DNA from: Fimenecus sp052273845
GTDB lineage: Bacteria > Bacillota > Clostridia > Oscillospirales > Acutalibacteraceae
DNA length: 55,485 bases
NCBI GenBank assembly: GCA_052273845.1
Contig: DAVZHM010000001.1
Location: 1-55,485 of the forward strand
Direction of reading: 5' to 3'
In this document: positions 7,323-14,959 of the stretch, piece after piece
Layout: every line of letters begins with the position of its first letter
Numbering within the stretch: position 1 is the first letter of the stretch
The notes under the pieces: generated by a model
The model's input: the letters and a program-made list of their open reading frames with translations, nothing else
Told to the model about the DNA's origin: nothing
Databases searched by the model: none
Made by a program: the position numbers and the translations under genes

Positions 7323-8147
7323 ATGCAGGATGCAAAAATAATTGCGTTATGCAATCAAAAGGGCGGTGTCGGCAAGACGGCGACCACAAGCTGCTTAGGA
7401 ATATCTTTGGCGGAAAGCGGGAATCGTGTACTGTTAGTCGATTTTGACCCGCAGGGAAATTTAACAAAAGGCTTAGGATATCGAGATCGTTCAAAATACC
7501 GATATTCTGTAAAAGACCTGATTTTCGATGAGTTGAACGAAACCACAAAAGAGTTTCGGGATTACATCATTCCTGCGGAGGGCATTGATTTAATTCCTGC
7601 CAACATTGATCTTGCAGGGCTCGACATCCAACTTTCCAGCGTTATAAGCCGTGAAACCGTATTTAAACGGGCGCTTGCACAGTTTATGCCACATTACGAC
7701 TACATACTGATTGACAGCAATCCCGCATTGAATTTATTTACAATTAACACCTTAGTTGCGGCAAACAGCCTGATTATCCCCGTGCAGGCTGAGCCGTATG
7801 CTACCGACGGGCTATCAGACTTGCTACACACAATTCAGACCGCCAAGCGACAGCTTAATCCTGAATTAAGTATTGACGGTATTCTGATTACTATGACCGA
7901 CCAACGCACAAACCTGTCAAAACACATCTCGTCCGAAGTGCGAAACGCCTTCGGCAATCAAATCAAAGTTTTCCACACGGAAATCCCCCGTTGCGTAAAA
8001 ACTGCTGAAGCTTCGCTTTACGGAAAAAGTCCAATGGCGTATGCACCGAATTCCGAGTCGGCACGCGCATATAACCTTTTAGCAAAGGAGGTGTTGAATA
8101 ATGTCGAAGGAGTTACCAAAGCTCAACATAAACAACCCATTAGATGA
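7323..8147 (+). CDS. parA: ParA/Soj-type partition ATPase
   Basis: A 274-residue ParA-type ATPase of the MinD/ParA family that moves DNA-bound ParB complexes over the nucleoid. The deviant Walker A motif KGGVGKT begins near residue 13, Walker A' (LLVDFDPQGN) near residue 41, and the Walker B-like segment YILIDSNP near 128. There is no N-terminal HTH, so it is the short chromosomal/plasmid type. AAAGGAG (7305-7311) precedes the ATG at 7323; an upstream in-frame GTG at 7275 lies inside the terminator hairpin and is unlikely. The end overlaps parB by 47 bases in another frame. In an ICE it implies that the excised form, perhaps also a replicating form, is actively maintained. Confidence 0.93.
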   Translation: MQDAKIIALCNQKGGVGKTATTSCLGISLAESGNRVLLVDFDPQGNLTKGLGYRDRSKYRYSVKDLIFDELNETTKEFRDYIIPAEGIDLIPANIDLAGLDIQLSSVISRETVFKRALAQFMPHYDYILIDSNPALNLFTINTLVAANSLIIPVQAEPYATDGLSDLLHTIQTAKRQLNPELSIDGILITMTDQRTNLSKHISSEVRNAFGNQIKVFHTEIPRCVKTAEASLYGKSPMAYAPNSESARAYNLLAKEVLNNVEGVTKAQHKQPIR

Positions 8148-9105
8148 ACTTTTTACAACCGAGGAAGATCGGCAACAGGTACAGCAGGAACGCATTGTTA
8201 CAATTGACTGCAACGAGATAGATGGCTTTCAACAGCACCCGTTCAAAGTGAGAGACAATCAGGATATGGACGAACTGATAGCATCCATTCAAGAAAACGG
8301 AGTTTTAATGCCGTGTATTGTTCGTCCGAAAGAAAACGGACGCTATGAAATGATTGCGGGGCATCGACGCAAGCACGCCGCTATTCGTGCCGGGCTGAGC
8401 ACGCTCCCCTGTATTGTCAGAGACTTGGATGATGTTCAAGCTACAATTTTAATGGTTGACAGCAACGCACACCGTCCATATCTTCTGCCGAGTGAAAAAG
8501 CGTTTTCATATAGTATGAAACTTGACGCTATGAAGCGACAAGCTGGCAGACCGAGCAAAGAAAATTCTGTGCCACTGGCACAGAATTATGAGGGCAAGAC
8601 ATCCCGTGAACTATTGGGTGAGCAAGTTGGTGAAAGCCAAGACCAGGTGCGTCGTTTCATTCGTTTAACCTACCTTATTCCTGAAATATTGCAAATGGTA
8701 GATAATTCGGTTGAAAAGCCAACTGAACCTGAAGCACTATCTATGGCAATGCGGCCCGCGGTTGAAATTTCGTATTTGACGCCTGAAAACCAAAAAATTG
8801 TTTTGGATTTTATGCAAGACACACTTTCTACACCGTCTCACGCACAAGCCATACAACTTCGTGAAATGCAAAACAACGGCATCTTAAATTCACAGGAAAT
8901 CTACAACCTTCTTGCTCAAGAAAAACCGAATCAAAAACCAAGCGGCAAAATACCTCTCAACAGATTTAGCAGATATTTTCCGCCGAACACAAGCGCCGAA
9001 GATATCGAAAAAGGTATCTTTAAGGCGCTTGATTTTTATCGAAAAGCACGGGAAAAAGCCCAAAGAGATACATATGGAAAACCCGAAAAGAACGCACTTG
9101 AGTAG
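8101..9105 (+). CDS. parB: ParB/Spo0J-type centromere-binding protein
   Basis: A 334-residue ParB-like protein. The N-terminal ParB/sulfiredoxin domain (about residues 35-120) shows GVLMPCIVRP, then IAGHRRKHAAIRAG, the family's GxRR-type CTP-binding motif. A HTH region follows (TSRELLGEQVGESQDQVRRFIRL, in two parts, about residues 165-190). The C-terminal part (PSGKIPLNRFSRYFP...) fits the ICE/plasmid branch. It starts at an ATG inside the parA end, so the two are co-translated. The centromere site (parS) was not identified; direct or inverted repeats near 7259-7320 are candidates. It partners with ParA for segregation. Confidence 0.9.
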   Translation: MSKELPKLNINNPLDELFTTEEDRQQVQQERIVTIDCNEIDGFQQHPFKVRDNQDMDELIASIQENGVLMPCIVRPKENGRYEMIAGHRRKHAAIRAGLSTLPCIVRDLDDVQATILMVDSNAHRPYLLPSEKAFSYSMKLDAMKRQAGRPSKENSVPLAQNYEGKTSRELLGEQVGESQDQVRRFIRLTYLIPEILQMVDNSVEKPTEPEALSMAMRPAVEISYLTPENQKIVLDFMQDTLSTPSHAQAIQLREMQNNGILNSQEIYNLLAQEKPNQKPSGKIPLNRFSRYFPPNTSAEDIEKGIFKALDFYRKAREKAQRDTYGKPEKNALE

Positions 9106-9190
9106 GCAATACCCGCGCAAATGGAGGGTGACCTCTGCAAAAATCGCATTCAAAGTTAATGTCAGCAAGATTCTAAAGGAGGAAAGATAA

Positions 9191-9370
9191 GTGTTTCAAA
9201 TCACAACGAGGACAGGCAGGACGGTTGAGACTAAGATTATCAATTTGAATACTGCAATCCATAAACTGAAATTGCTGGAATACAATCAGAAGCGTGCCGG
9301 AATATACAATCCCGGATATTATCAAATTCAAAAATATGATGAACCACAGAAGCAGAACAATGCTGATTAG
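9191..9370 (+). CDS. small conserved-looking protein, 59 residues, unknown
   Basis: A GTG start at 9191 follows AAAGGAGG (9175-9182) at eight bases, a strong initiation site. The product is a small basic, soluble protein with no cysteines (ITTRTGRTVETKIINLNT near the start, GIYNPGYYQIQKYDEP near the end). I do not recognise a family. It lies between parB and another unknown gene, all on the plus strand with short gaps, so it probably belongs to the same operon. Confidence 0.6.
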   Translation: MFQITTRTGRTVETKIINLNTAIHKLKLLEYNQKRAGIYNPGYYQIQKYDEPQKQNNAD

Positions 9371-9384
9371 GAAGAGGTATATCA

Positions 9385-9864
9385 ATGGACAATGAAAACT
9401 TTATGGATAGGTTTAACTCGCCTGAGGAATTTATCCGTTATGAAATTTGTGCAAACAAAGGTACACAAAATGTTGTTGATAAGGCTGACCTTGCAGCACT
9501 GATTCGCTCTTTTGGTTTTGAAATTGATGAAAGGAAACTGACAAAAGCAGATATGTATCTGTTGTTGAAAGATGCAATTTCTATTGAGGAAATCGCCGAT
9601 CATTGCTTGCACTTAGGCGTAAGTACGTATTGTTTTCAGCAAAAATTCGGAATTGCGCACGATGAGGTTAAGCGAATGGCGCGCCTTGGATTTCTAAAGG
9701 TAACGGGTTCGGTACGCTTTAGAATGTATGGCAAATACCGGCACGCTGATGTATACAGTGTGTTCGATTATTTCAGGCTAACGAAAGACGAAGTTGCCGT
9801 TTGGTTAAAATCCCATCCGAAAGGCACACGAACAAGAAAAGAAGATTATATGGAGGTTCGATAG
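9385..9864 (+). CDS. hypothetical protein with a helix-turn-helix-like middle, 159 residues
   Basis: A soluble, mixed-charge protein with no signal peptide or membrane segment. Residues about 70-110 (SIEEIADHCLHLGVSTYCFQ, then KFGIAHDEVKRMARLGFL) look like a MerR- or HTH-type winged segment, so DNA binding is possible but unproven. It starts 14 bases after the preceding stop, behind GGAAGAGG. Position after parAB suggests a role in maintenance or regulation of the element. No family recognised with confidence. Confidence 0.7.
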   Translation: MDNENFMDRFNSPEEFIRYEICANKGTQNVVDKADLAALIRSFGFEIDERKLTKADMYLLLKDAISIEEIADHCLHLGVSTYCFQQKFGIAHDEVKRMARLGFLKVTGSVRFRMYGKYRHADVYSVFDYFRLTKDEVAVWLKSHPKGTRTRKEDYMEVR

Positions 9865-9869
9865 GAATT

Positions 9870-10394
9870 ATGGAAGTCCTATTTTCATTTGGAACATCTA
9901 AGCAGTTTCCGTTCCAGGGTGGATATATCATCATCAATGCAGCTGATAGGCAGGAAGCAATTCAGGAATTCCGGAAACGGTATCCCGATGTGCATCAAGG
10001 TATTTTAAACTGCTCTGATGTCTATACAAGCCCTGAAAAGATAAGTGATTTCAAACGAGATGGAAACCTCGGCAAAGGTTGTCATTTATACATCCCCCTT
10101 AACCTACCCGAATTCTGCTATACCGTTTTGCGTTCCACGGGTGAATTTGCAATGCTTCGTCGGGGCGAAAGCGGATATTGTCCGATCAAAATAAATTTAG
10201 CAGGGAACCCCAATATTCGTGATCTTGCAGATAAACTGAACCAACAATTCGGTATAACAAAGCCACAAGAAGCGGCAATGGTTGCGGGTTCTATGTTTGG
10301 ATGGGACTGTCCCGCCGCCAATCCGCACAACTATGATAAAAGCGGCATACCAATCAAACCAAACCGCAAGAGCAAATCAGAACCTTACAGATAA
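9870..10394 (+). CDS. hypothetical protein, 174 residues
   Basis: The ATG at 9870 is chosen because it follows TGGAGG and AGGAA just upstream and lies 5 bases after the preceding stop; an in-frame ATG at 9801 lies inside that gene. The N-terminal half looks like an alpha/beta domain (GGYIIINAADRQEAIQEFRKR). The C-terminal part has a conserved-looking FGWDCPAANPHNYD block. No cysteine cluster, signal peptide or membrane helix. Proteins with this look occur in Clostridia conjugative elements, but I cannot give a function. Confidence 0.7.
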   Translation: MEVLFSFGTSKQFPFQGGYIIINAADRQEAIQEFRKRYPDVHQGILNCSDVYTSPEKISDFKRDGNLGKGCHLYIPLNLPEFCYTVLRSTGEFAMLRRGESGYCPIKINLAGNPNIRDLADKLNQQFGITKPQEAAMVAGSMFGWDCPAANPHNYDKSGIPIKPNRKSKSEPYR

Positions 10395-10406
10395 GGAGAA
10401 AAAGTT

Positions 10407-10580
10407 ATGAAAGTGTATTCCCTCAATTGTGATAGCGGCTTCAACAAAGTATTTTATGCACTATTATCAGCAGGAAAGCTAACCAACATAAGACAGCGGT
10501 TTGATTTTAACATCGACGCTGTTGTTTTAGAGGGAACAGTCTGTAATTCCCTCTGCTTGAAAGGAGAAAAAACACAATGA
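10407..10580 (+). CDS. small hypothetical protein, 57 residues
   Basis: The ATG at 10407 follows AAGGAG (10393-10398) by eight bases. The stop overlaps the next start (ATGA at 10577-10580), which supports translation of both. The product begins MKVYSLNCDSGFNKVFYALL and ends in a short basic tail; no family is recognised. Confidence 0.55.
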   Translation: MKVYSLNCDSGFNKVFYALLSAGKLTNIRQRFDFNIDAVVLEGTVCNSLCLKGEKTQ

Positions 10581-10903
10581 AGAACCTTAATTTTGGCTGC
10601 AATACCGAAGAAGCTCTACCCCCCATATTCTCTTTGAATGTAGCGTTTACAGGCAGCCAACTCACGGTAGATGCAAATCAACTCAACGCGCTTATCTCTG
10701 CTGGCGCGGAGTGTGATGTTTTAGCCGAAGAACGCCTTGTAGAGATTCAAAAGGAATTGCAGAACACCTATGAAAAGGTAACATCCCTTTTTGAAGATGT
10801 TCTTTTTTCTATGTTCGGTTCGGATGCCGTTATCAAAAATGAAATCCAAAGCGTTTCCGAAAGCACCATATTTTTTATCGGAGGTGAAGATGATGAAGAT
10901 TAA
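10577..10903 (+). CDS. hypothetical acidic protein, 108 residues
   Basis: It overlaps the preceding stop by four bases and has AAAGGAG upstream. The protein is acidic with an EDDED tail; residues about 45-75 are predicted helical (ECDVLAEERLVEIQKELQNT). No signal peptide or motif. Part of the run of small genes after parAB; function unknown. Confidence 0.7.
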   Translation: MKNLNFGCNTEEALPPIFSLNVAFTGSQLTVDANQLNALISAGAECDVLAEERLVEIQKELQNTYEKVTSLFEDVLFSMFGSDAVIKNEIQSVSESTIFFIGGEDDED

Positions 10904-11096
10904 CAATCGAAACTTAACAATACTTCGCAAGGTAGTTGAAGCAGGCTTTACCGACGAAAAATCCATTTCTGCTTTAACGGCAGAAAATATGGTTAGCTTT
11001 TGTAAGGACTTGCGGGATATGAAGACGGTAATTGAACTGCAAAAAGCAATTAAGACAAACACTATTATTGCATTTCTGACCACAAAGGAGGAATAA
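10890..11096 (+). CDS. small hypothetical helical protein, 68 residues
   Basis: ATG codons at 10890 and 10893 follow GGAGGTG closely, and the start lies within the end of the preceding gene, as in coupled genes. The product is helical, with the segment EAGFTDEKSISALTAENMV reminiscent of a short HTH-like bundle. An upstream in-frame start at 10791 has no binding site. Function unknown. Confidence 0.65.
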   Translation: MMKINNRNLTILRKVVEAGFTDEKSISALTAENMVSFCKDLRDMKTVIELQKAIKTNTIIAFLTTKEE

Positions 11097-11100
11097 GCCT

Positions 11101-12378
11101 ATGCCCAAACGAGTTTACATCGATATGGACGGCACACTATGCCGATTCCACGATGTCGAGCATAAATACATCGAGCGAATGTGGGAGCAGGGATTCTACC
11201 TGAACCTCCAGCCGTTTGAAGAATTTTTAAAAGCAATATCTCTCTGTATCGACCGCAACCCCGATACAGAGTTTTTTATTCTTTCGGCGGTTTTGGAGAC
11301 CGAACCACCGTTTGCCGAAACTGAAAAACGCGAATGGTTGCACACACATCTTCCGCAGCTCTCAGATGGAAATATGGTATTTGTTCCTGCCGGTACAGAT
11401 AAGACTGCACTTATTCCCGATATGGGCGCCGACTGTGTATTGATTGACGATTACAACAAAAACCTATCGGAATGGAGGCAGCAAGGCGGCACGGCAATTA
11501 AGTTTATCAATGATATTAACGACCGTGGATTAGGCGCATACGGCGGTGAAAAAGGCAACATTTGGGACGGAGAACGCGTTCGATACGATGATAGCGCAAT
11601 GGCAACTTGCTTGCAGATTGAGCGTTTATCGGGCATTTCAAACACAGCGGAAAAAGAAAATGCTTTTTATGGGTTTTCGGATGATGTTCTTCCTGACCGT
11701 TTTCTTGAATTGCTTCCGTCTTATTTCTCGATACGGCAGACGCACGATGTACTTTTAATTCAGGAGTTATATCGCAAAGGCGAAGGGTTCTTCGATTACG
11801 AATCGGTATCCGCGCGCACACGCGATTTTGTCCGTCAAATAACCGACAGCAAAGCAACCGGTCAGCTCGCCCTTTTTCAAACGAACAATGGCGTGAATGA
11901 TGCGATGATGAATTGCCTTAATACCTGCTACACCCTGTCTCGCGCATACGGTATTCCCCTTACCAAGATAACCGGTTGGATGACCGCTTCAATTCGGCAA
12001 GAGCACCTTTGGCAAACATACCCGGTCACTTGTTCCAACTTGCAGACATACATTACTAAACAGCTTGCACGGGATACAAGGTTGACAGTTCTGTCAGACC
12101 AAATTAAGACAGTATCTACGCAATTAAATCAAACAGAGAGCCGCGTCTATCTACCTGCATCATCAGATGTTGAGATGGATGTTGTTTCTAATGGCACACA
12201 AAAAGATGTGCTTTCTGCTTGGTGCAAACAGATTAAAAACCGCCTAAAAGAATACACCGATGAATGGCGACAGCTCGCCGGAGTAGAATATCCAAACATA
12301 CTGTTCGGGAACGGACAAATAAAATATCATAAATATGCTGAACCTCAAAAAAATCTGCGAAACATTCGTCAAAAATAA
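11101..12378 (+). CDS. HAD-family 5'-nucleotidase-like domain fused to an unknown C-terminal region
   Basis: A 425-residue protein. The N-terminus YIDMDGTLCRFHD is the HAD motif I (DxDGT) of the 5'(3')-deoxyribonucleotidase (NT5C) family. LSAV near residue 60 could be motif II and LIDDYNKNL near 117 motif IV; the domain ends near residue 180. The remaining 245 residues are helical and end with VEYPNILFGNGQIKYHK; I do not recognise them. Stand-alone deoxynucleotidases are about 180-200 residues, so this is a fusion. It starts four bases after the previous stop behind AAAGGAGG. It could dephosphorylate a nucleotide during transfer or counter a nucleotide-based defence; both are inference. Confidence 0.75.
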   Translation: MPKRVYIDMDGTLCRFHDVEHKYIERMWEQGFYLNLQPFEEFLKAISLCIDRNPDTEFFILSAVLETEPPFAETEKREWLHTHLPQLSDGNMVFVPAGTDKTALIPDMGADCVLIDDYNKNLSEWRQQGGTAIKFINDINDRGLGAYGGEKGNIWDGERVRYDDSAMATCLQIERLSGISNTAEKENAFYGFSDDVLPDRFLELLPSYFSIRQTHDVLLIQELYRKGEGFFDYESVSARTRDFVRQITDSKATGQLALFQTNNGVNDAMMNCLNTCYTLSRAYGIPLTKITGWMTASIRQEHLWQTYPVTCSNLQTYITKQLARDTRLTVLSDQIKTVSTQLNQTESRVYLPASSDVEMDVVSNGTQKDVLSAWCKQIKNRLKEYTDEWRQLAGVEYPNILFGNGQIKYHKYAEPQKNLRNIRQK

Positions 12379-12406
12379 ACTTTTTTCATAAGAAAGGACT
12401 GTTAAA

Positions 12407-13408
12407 ATGGCAACGACAACAGTTTTTCGTGTAGAAAAAAATAAAAACTACACAACAATCTCAAATCATCACTTACAGGATAAAAACCTCTCCCTGAAAT
12501 CAAAGGGATTATTAACTTTAATACTTTCTCTGCCGCCCGATTGGGATATGACCTTGAAAGGGCTTGTGTCGCTCAGCGGCGACGGTGTTGATTCAGTTCG
12601 TTCAGGGATTCAGGAGCTGGAAAAAAACGGCTATTTAAGGCGTTCACGCTCTCGCAACACTCTCGGGCAACTGCTATGTACGGAATACACTATTTACGAA
12701 CAGGCGGTAAAAGACGAAGCTATTCCGGAAGTAAACACATTTGAAGAAAACCTGAATACACTGTATACAGAAAATGCCCAGGTTGGAAAATCCAATGTGG
12801 ATAAAAGCAGCCAGATTGGAAAATCCGATGTGGCAGAAACACCAAAGAAAAATGCAGAAAAAAACAGCGACAACCAGATTGGATTTCCCAATGTTGGGAA
12901 ACCCTATATAGGGAAAACCGATACAATAAAAGACTTAAATAATAAAGGTACTGATAATATAAATAACTATCCCAATCAATCTACATATGACAGTAAGTTA
13001 TATAAAGCGCCGAAAGATAATTCGATTGATGAGATGGAAAAAGCGCAAAAGCTTTATGATGAGCGAAAGGCTTACGAGGAAACTGTTAAACAGAACATTT
13101 CTTATGACATCCTGCCCGCACAGGAAATAAGCCGTGATTTTTTAGATTTATGCGTTCAGGTAATGGTCGATGCAATTACAAGCACAAAGCCCTATATAAA
13201 AATCAAAGGGCAAGATATACCTCAGCAGGCTGTTAAAAGCGTATTACTAAAATTAGACGAAAACAACATTGCCTATGTTGATATGTGCATTTCCTCATCT
13301 AAAACCGCGATTAAGAATATGCAGTCATATGTTTTGACCGCCTTATACTGCTCTCAATACGGAAGCGACACATACTATGAACAACTCGTAAAACACGATT
13401 TTTCTTAA
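12407..13408 (+). CDS. helix-turn-helix replication-initiator-like protein (HTH_36/DUF6017 type)
   Basis: A 333-residue protein. Residues about 5-90 form a winged HTH of the type found in plasmid and ICE replication proteins: FRVEKNKNYTTISNHHLQD, LSLKSKGLLTLILSLPPDW, GLVSLSGDGVDSVRSGIQEL. Residues about 120-185 are a low-complexity linker with short repeats of (Q)IGKS/NVGKP type. The C-terminal part, from about residue 230, is an independent domain (IKGQDIPQQAVKSVLLKL) that fits DUF6017. AGAAAGGA precedes the ATG. With parAB it suggests plasmid-like maintenance of the excised element; a regulator is the alternative. Confidence 0.75.
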   Translation: MATTTVFRVEKNKNYTTISNHHLQDKNLSLKSKGLLTLILSLPPDWDMTLKGLVSLSGDGVDSVRSGIQELEKNGYLRRSRSRNTLGQLLCTEYTIYEQAVKDEAIPEVNTFEENLNTLYTENAQVGKSNVDKSSQIGKSDVAETPKKNAEKNSDNQIGFPNVGKPYIGKTDTIKDLNNKGTDNINNYPNQSTYDSKLYKAPKDNSIDEMEKAQKLYDERKAYEETVKQNISYDILPAQEISRDFLDLCVQVMVDAITSTKPYIKIKGQDIPQQAVKSVLLKLDENNIAYVDMCISSSKTAIKNMQSYVLTALYCSQYGSDTYYEQLVKHDFS

Positions 13409-13425
13409 AGCAAAAACTATAAAAC

Positions 13426-13467
13426 AAAATTCGCACATTTGTATATGCAAAAAATGTATGATAATAT
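13426..13467 (+). promoter_or_regulatory. promoter of the surface-protein operon, with a block shared with the right end
   Basis: TTGTAT (13439-13444), 17 bases and TAATAT (13462-13467) make a good promoter 53 bases before the ATG at 13520. The block AAAATTCGCACATTTG (13426-13441) covers the -35 box and is repeated without change at 49538-49553, again with a -10 box at the same distance. Confidence 0.65.
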
Positions 13468-13519
13468 AACATACAGATAATGTGTTCCATTATCACAAAT
13501 ATACAAGTAGGTGAGAAAG

Positions 13520-13876
13520 ATGAAAAAAATCCTGTTAGGCTTGTTTCGCGTTTTGTTCGAACTTTTACAAATGATTCTTCGACCGATTGGACGAATCGGT
13601 ACGGGACTTTCAACACTTGCGTTGATTGTTTTCGGTCTTTTGGTTTTATTTGGGGGAGCAAATAATCCATTTGAAAAAAAGTTTTTGCTTATTTCATTCG
13701 GATGTTTTATGTTCTTCTCTATCCTTTGGAGAATCGGCACAATCATATTGCCCGTCAAAGTGAAAGAGGAAATCACCGTGAAGGTCATCGATGAAAAATC
13801 AGGCGTGGAAATTCCCTCAAGACTGTGCAGGGCAGCGATAAAGAAAAATAAGATATACGGAGGCTGTAAGTTATGA
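13520..13876 (+). CDS. small membrane protein, 118 residues
   Basis: The ATG at 13520 follows AGGTGAG. Two hydrophobic helices lie near residues 25-45 (TLALIVFGLLVLFGG) and 55-77 (LLISFGCFMFFSILWRIGTIIL), with a basic amphipathic N-terminus (KKILLGLFRVLFELLQ). The C-terminal 40 residues are soluble and charged. Its stop overlaps the next ATG (ATGA), so it is the first gene of the surface operon. No family recognised. Confidence 0.7.
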   Translation: MKKILLGLFRVLFELLQMILRPIGRIGTGLSTLALIVFGLLVLFGGANNPFEKKFLLISFGCFMFFSILWRIGTIILPVKVKEEITVKVIDEKSGVEIPSRLCRAAIKKNKIYGGCKL

Positions 13877-14832
13877 AGAAGTTTTTAGAAAAAATCAAAA
13901 CGGATAAAAAGACGAGAGATACCGTGGTTTGTTCAGCTGTGGGCGCGGTGATTGTGATCGCGGCGGCAGTGATTGTGCCGACCGTGGCGAAAACGCGCGT
14001 GCCTGTTGTTACAAAGAACACGCCGCCGACAGTGGTGGAAACGGTTACGGACGAATCGGGCGAGGTCGTTACCGATGCTTCGGGTGAAGCTGTAACAGCG
14101 GTTTATGACGAGGTTCCCGTCACGGACGCCAGCGGTGAACAGGTAACCAACGCAGACGGAACGGCGAGTATGCAGCGCGTACCGCATACAGAAGCTGCGG
14201 ACAGCGAAAAAGAGAAGGGCGGCATTTTCAGCGGTCTGTTTGGTGGCGGTGAGCGTACGGAGGGCGGCACAGGCAGTGCCAACGGTTCGGGCAATCAAGG
14301 CGGGAACAGCGGCGCAGGCGCGGGAACGCCTGTTGTAAACTCGCCCGCAGGCGGCAACGCGGGCGACTCGGGTACTTCATCGAGCACACCTACAAACCCG
14401 ACAAAGCCCACCGAGCCTACAACCGAAAAACCTACGGAAAAACCCACAAGTGCTCCGATAGCCCCGCCGACCGCAAAGCCCACGGAGAAACCCACAGAAA
14501 AACCTACTGAAAAACCGACTATTAAGCCGACCGACCCGCCGACAACGGAACGCTCGGAAAGCGTTGACTATTTCGTGCAGTACGCCATCAACTACGGTAA
14601 GTCCATCGGGTTGACCTACAGAACGGATTTGCCGAAAGATGTATTTGGTTATGATAATCCTCTGTTGATTTGTACCATTGAAACAGGTAATGAGATTAGT
14701 ATTCTTGAAAGAGCAATCGAACGACGCTTAAATGAATATAAGTCCTATAGTTATCAATCCTTCAATGTTTGGACGGAGCAAAAACCAAACGGCGATTATC
14801 GGCTGGTCATTGGCTACACTTCTTGGGAATAA
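13873..14832 (+). CDS. membrane-anchored Pro/Thr-rich surface protein, 319 residues
   Basis: A basic cytoplasmic start (MKKFLEKIKTDKKTRD), one helix at about residues 17-38, then a long outside region. Residues about 60-110 repeat the theme VTDASGE, residues 125-170 are Gly/Ser/Asn-rich, and residues about 172-228 carry tandem PTEKPTEKP repeats typical of wall-spanning stalks. The last 85 residues form a compact domain (VDYFVQYAINYGKSIGLTYR ... YRLVIGYTSWE) of unknown type. The stalk DNA (about 13900-14560) is clearly more GC-rich than its neighbours, partly because of Pro, Gly and Ala codons. Probably presents the C-terminal domain beyond the wall. Confidence 0.75.
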   Translation: MKKFLEKIKTDKKTRDTVVCSAVGAVIVIAAAVIVPTVAKTRVPVVTKNTPPTVVETVTDESGEVVTDASGEAVTAVYDEVPVTDASGEQVTNADGTASMQRVPHTEAADSEKEKGGIFSGLFGGGERTEGGTGSANGSGNQGGNSGAGAGTPVVNSPAGGNAGDSGTSSSTPTNPTKPTEPTTEKPTEKPTSAPIAPPTAKPTEKPTEKPTEKPTIKPTDPPTTERSESVDYFVQYAINYGKSIGLTYRTDLPKDVFGYDNPLLICTIETGNEISILERAIERRLNEYKSYSYQSFNVWTEQKPNGDYRLVIGYTSWE

Positions 14833-14868
14833 TCCATCAACGACCGCTTAAAAATCCATAATGCAAAA

Positions 14869-14897
14869 AGAGACTTGTTTTGACAAGTCTCTTTTTT
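14869..14897 (+). terminator. intrinsic terminator upstream of the adhesin gene
   Basis: AGAGACTTGT (14869-14878) pairs with ACAAGTCTCT (14883-14892) and is followed by a T-run. It separates the Pro/Thr-rich protein from the adhesin gene, so the adhesin has reduced read-through or its own promoter in 14898-14945 (none clear to me). Confidence 0.85.
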
Positions 14898-14959
14898 GTT
14901 GTGCTTTTTCGTCCGTAGGGGCGTTTACATAGATACTTTTCGAATGAAAGGAAAAAACA

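Noticed and set aside
8912..9190. Plus-strand frame of 92 codons overlapping the end of parB
   Set aside because: Most of it lies inside parB in another frame; the only part outside (from an ATG at 9073, 38 codons) has no ribosome binding site, though it ends exactly before the GTG at 9191.
14390..14530. CRISPR-like short repeats
   Set aside because: The repeats are codon-periodic PTEKP units within a surface protein, without spacers or a leader.
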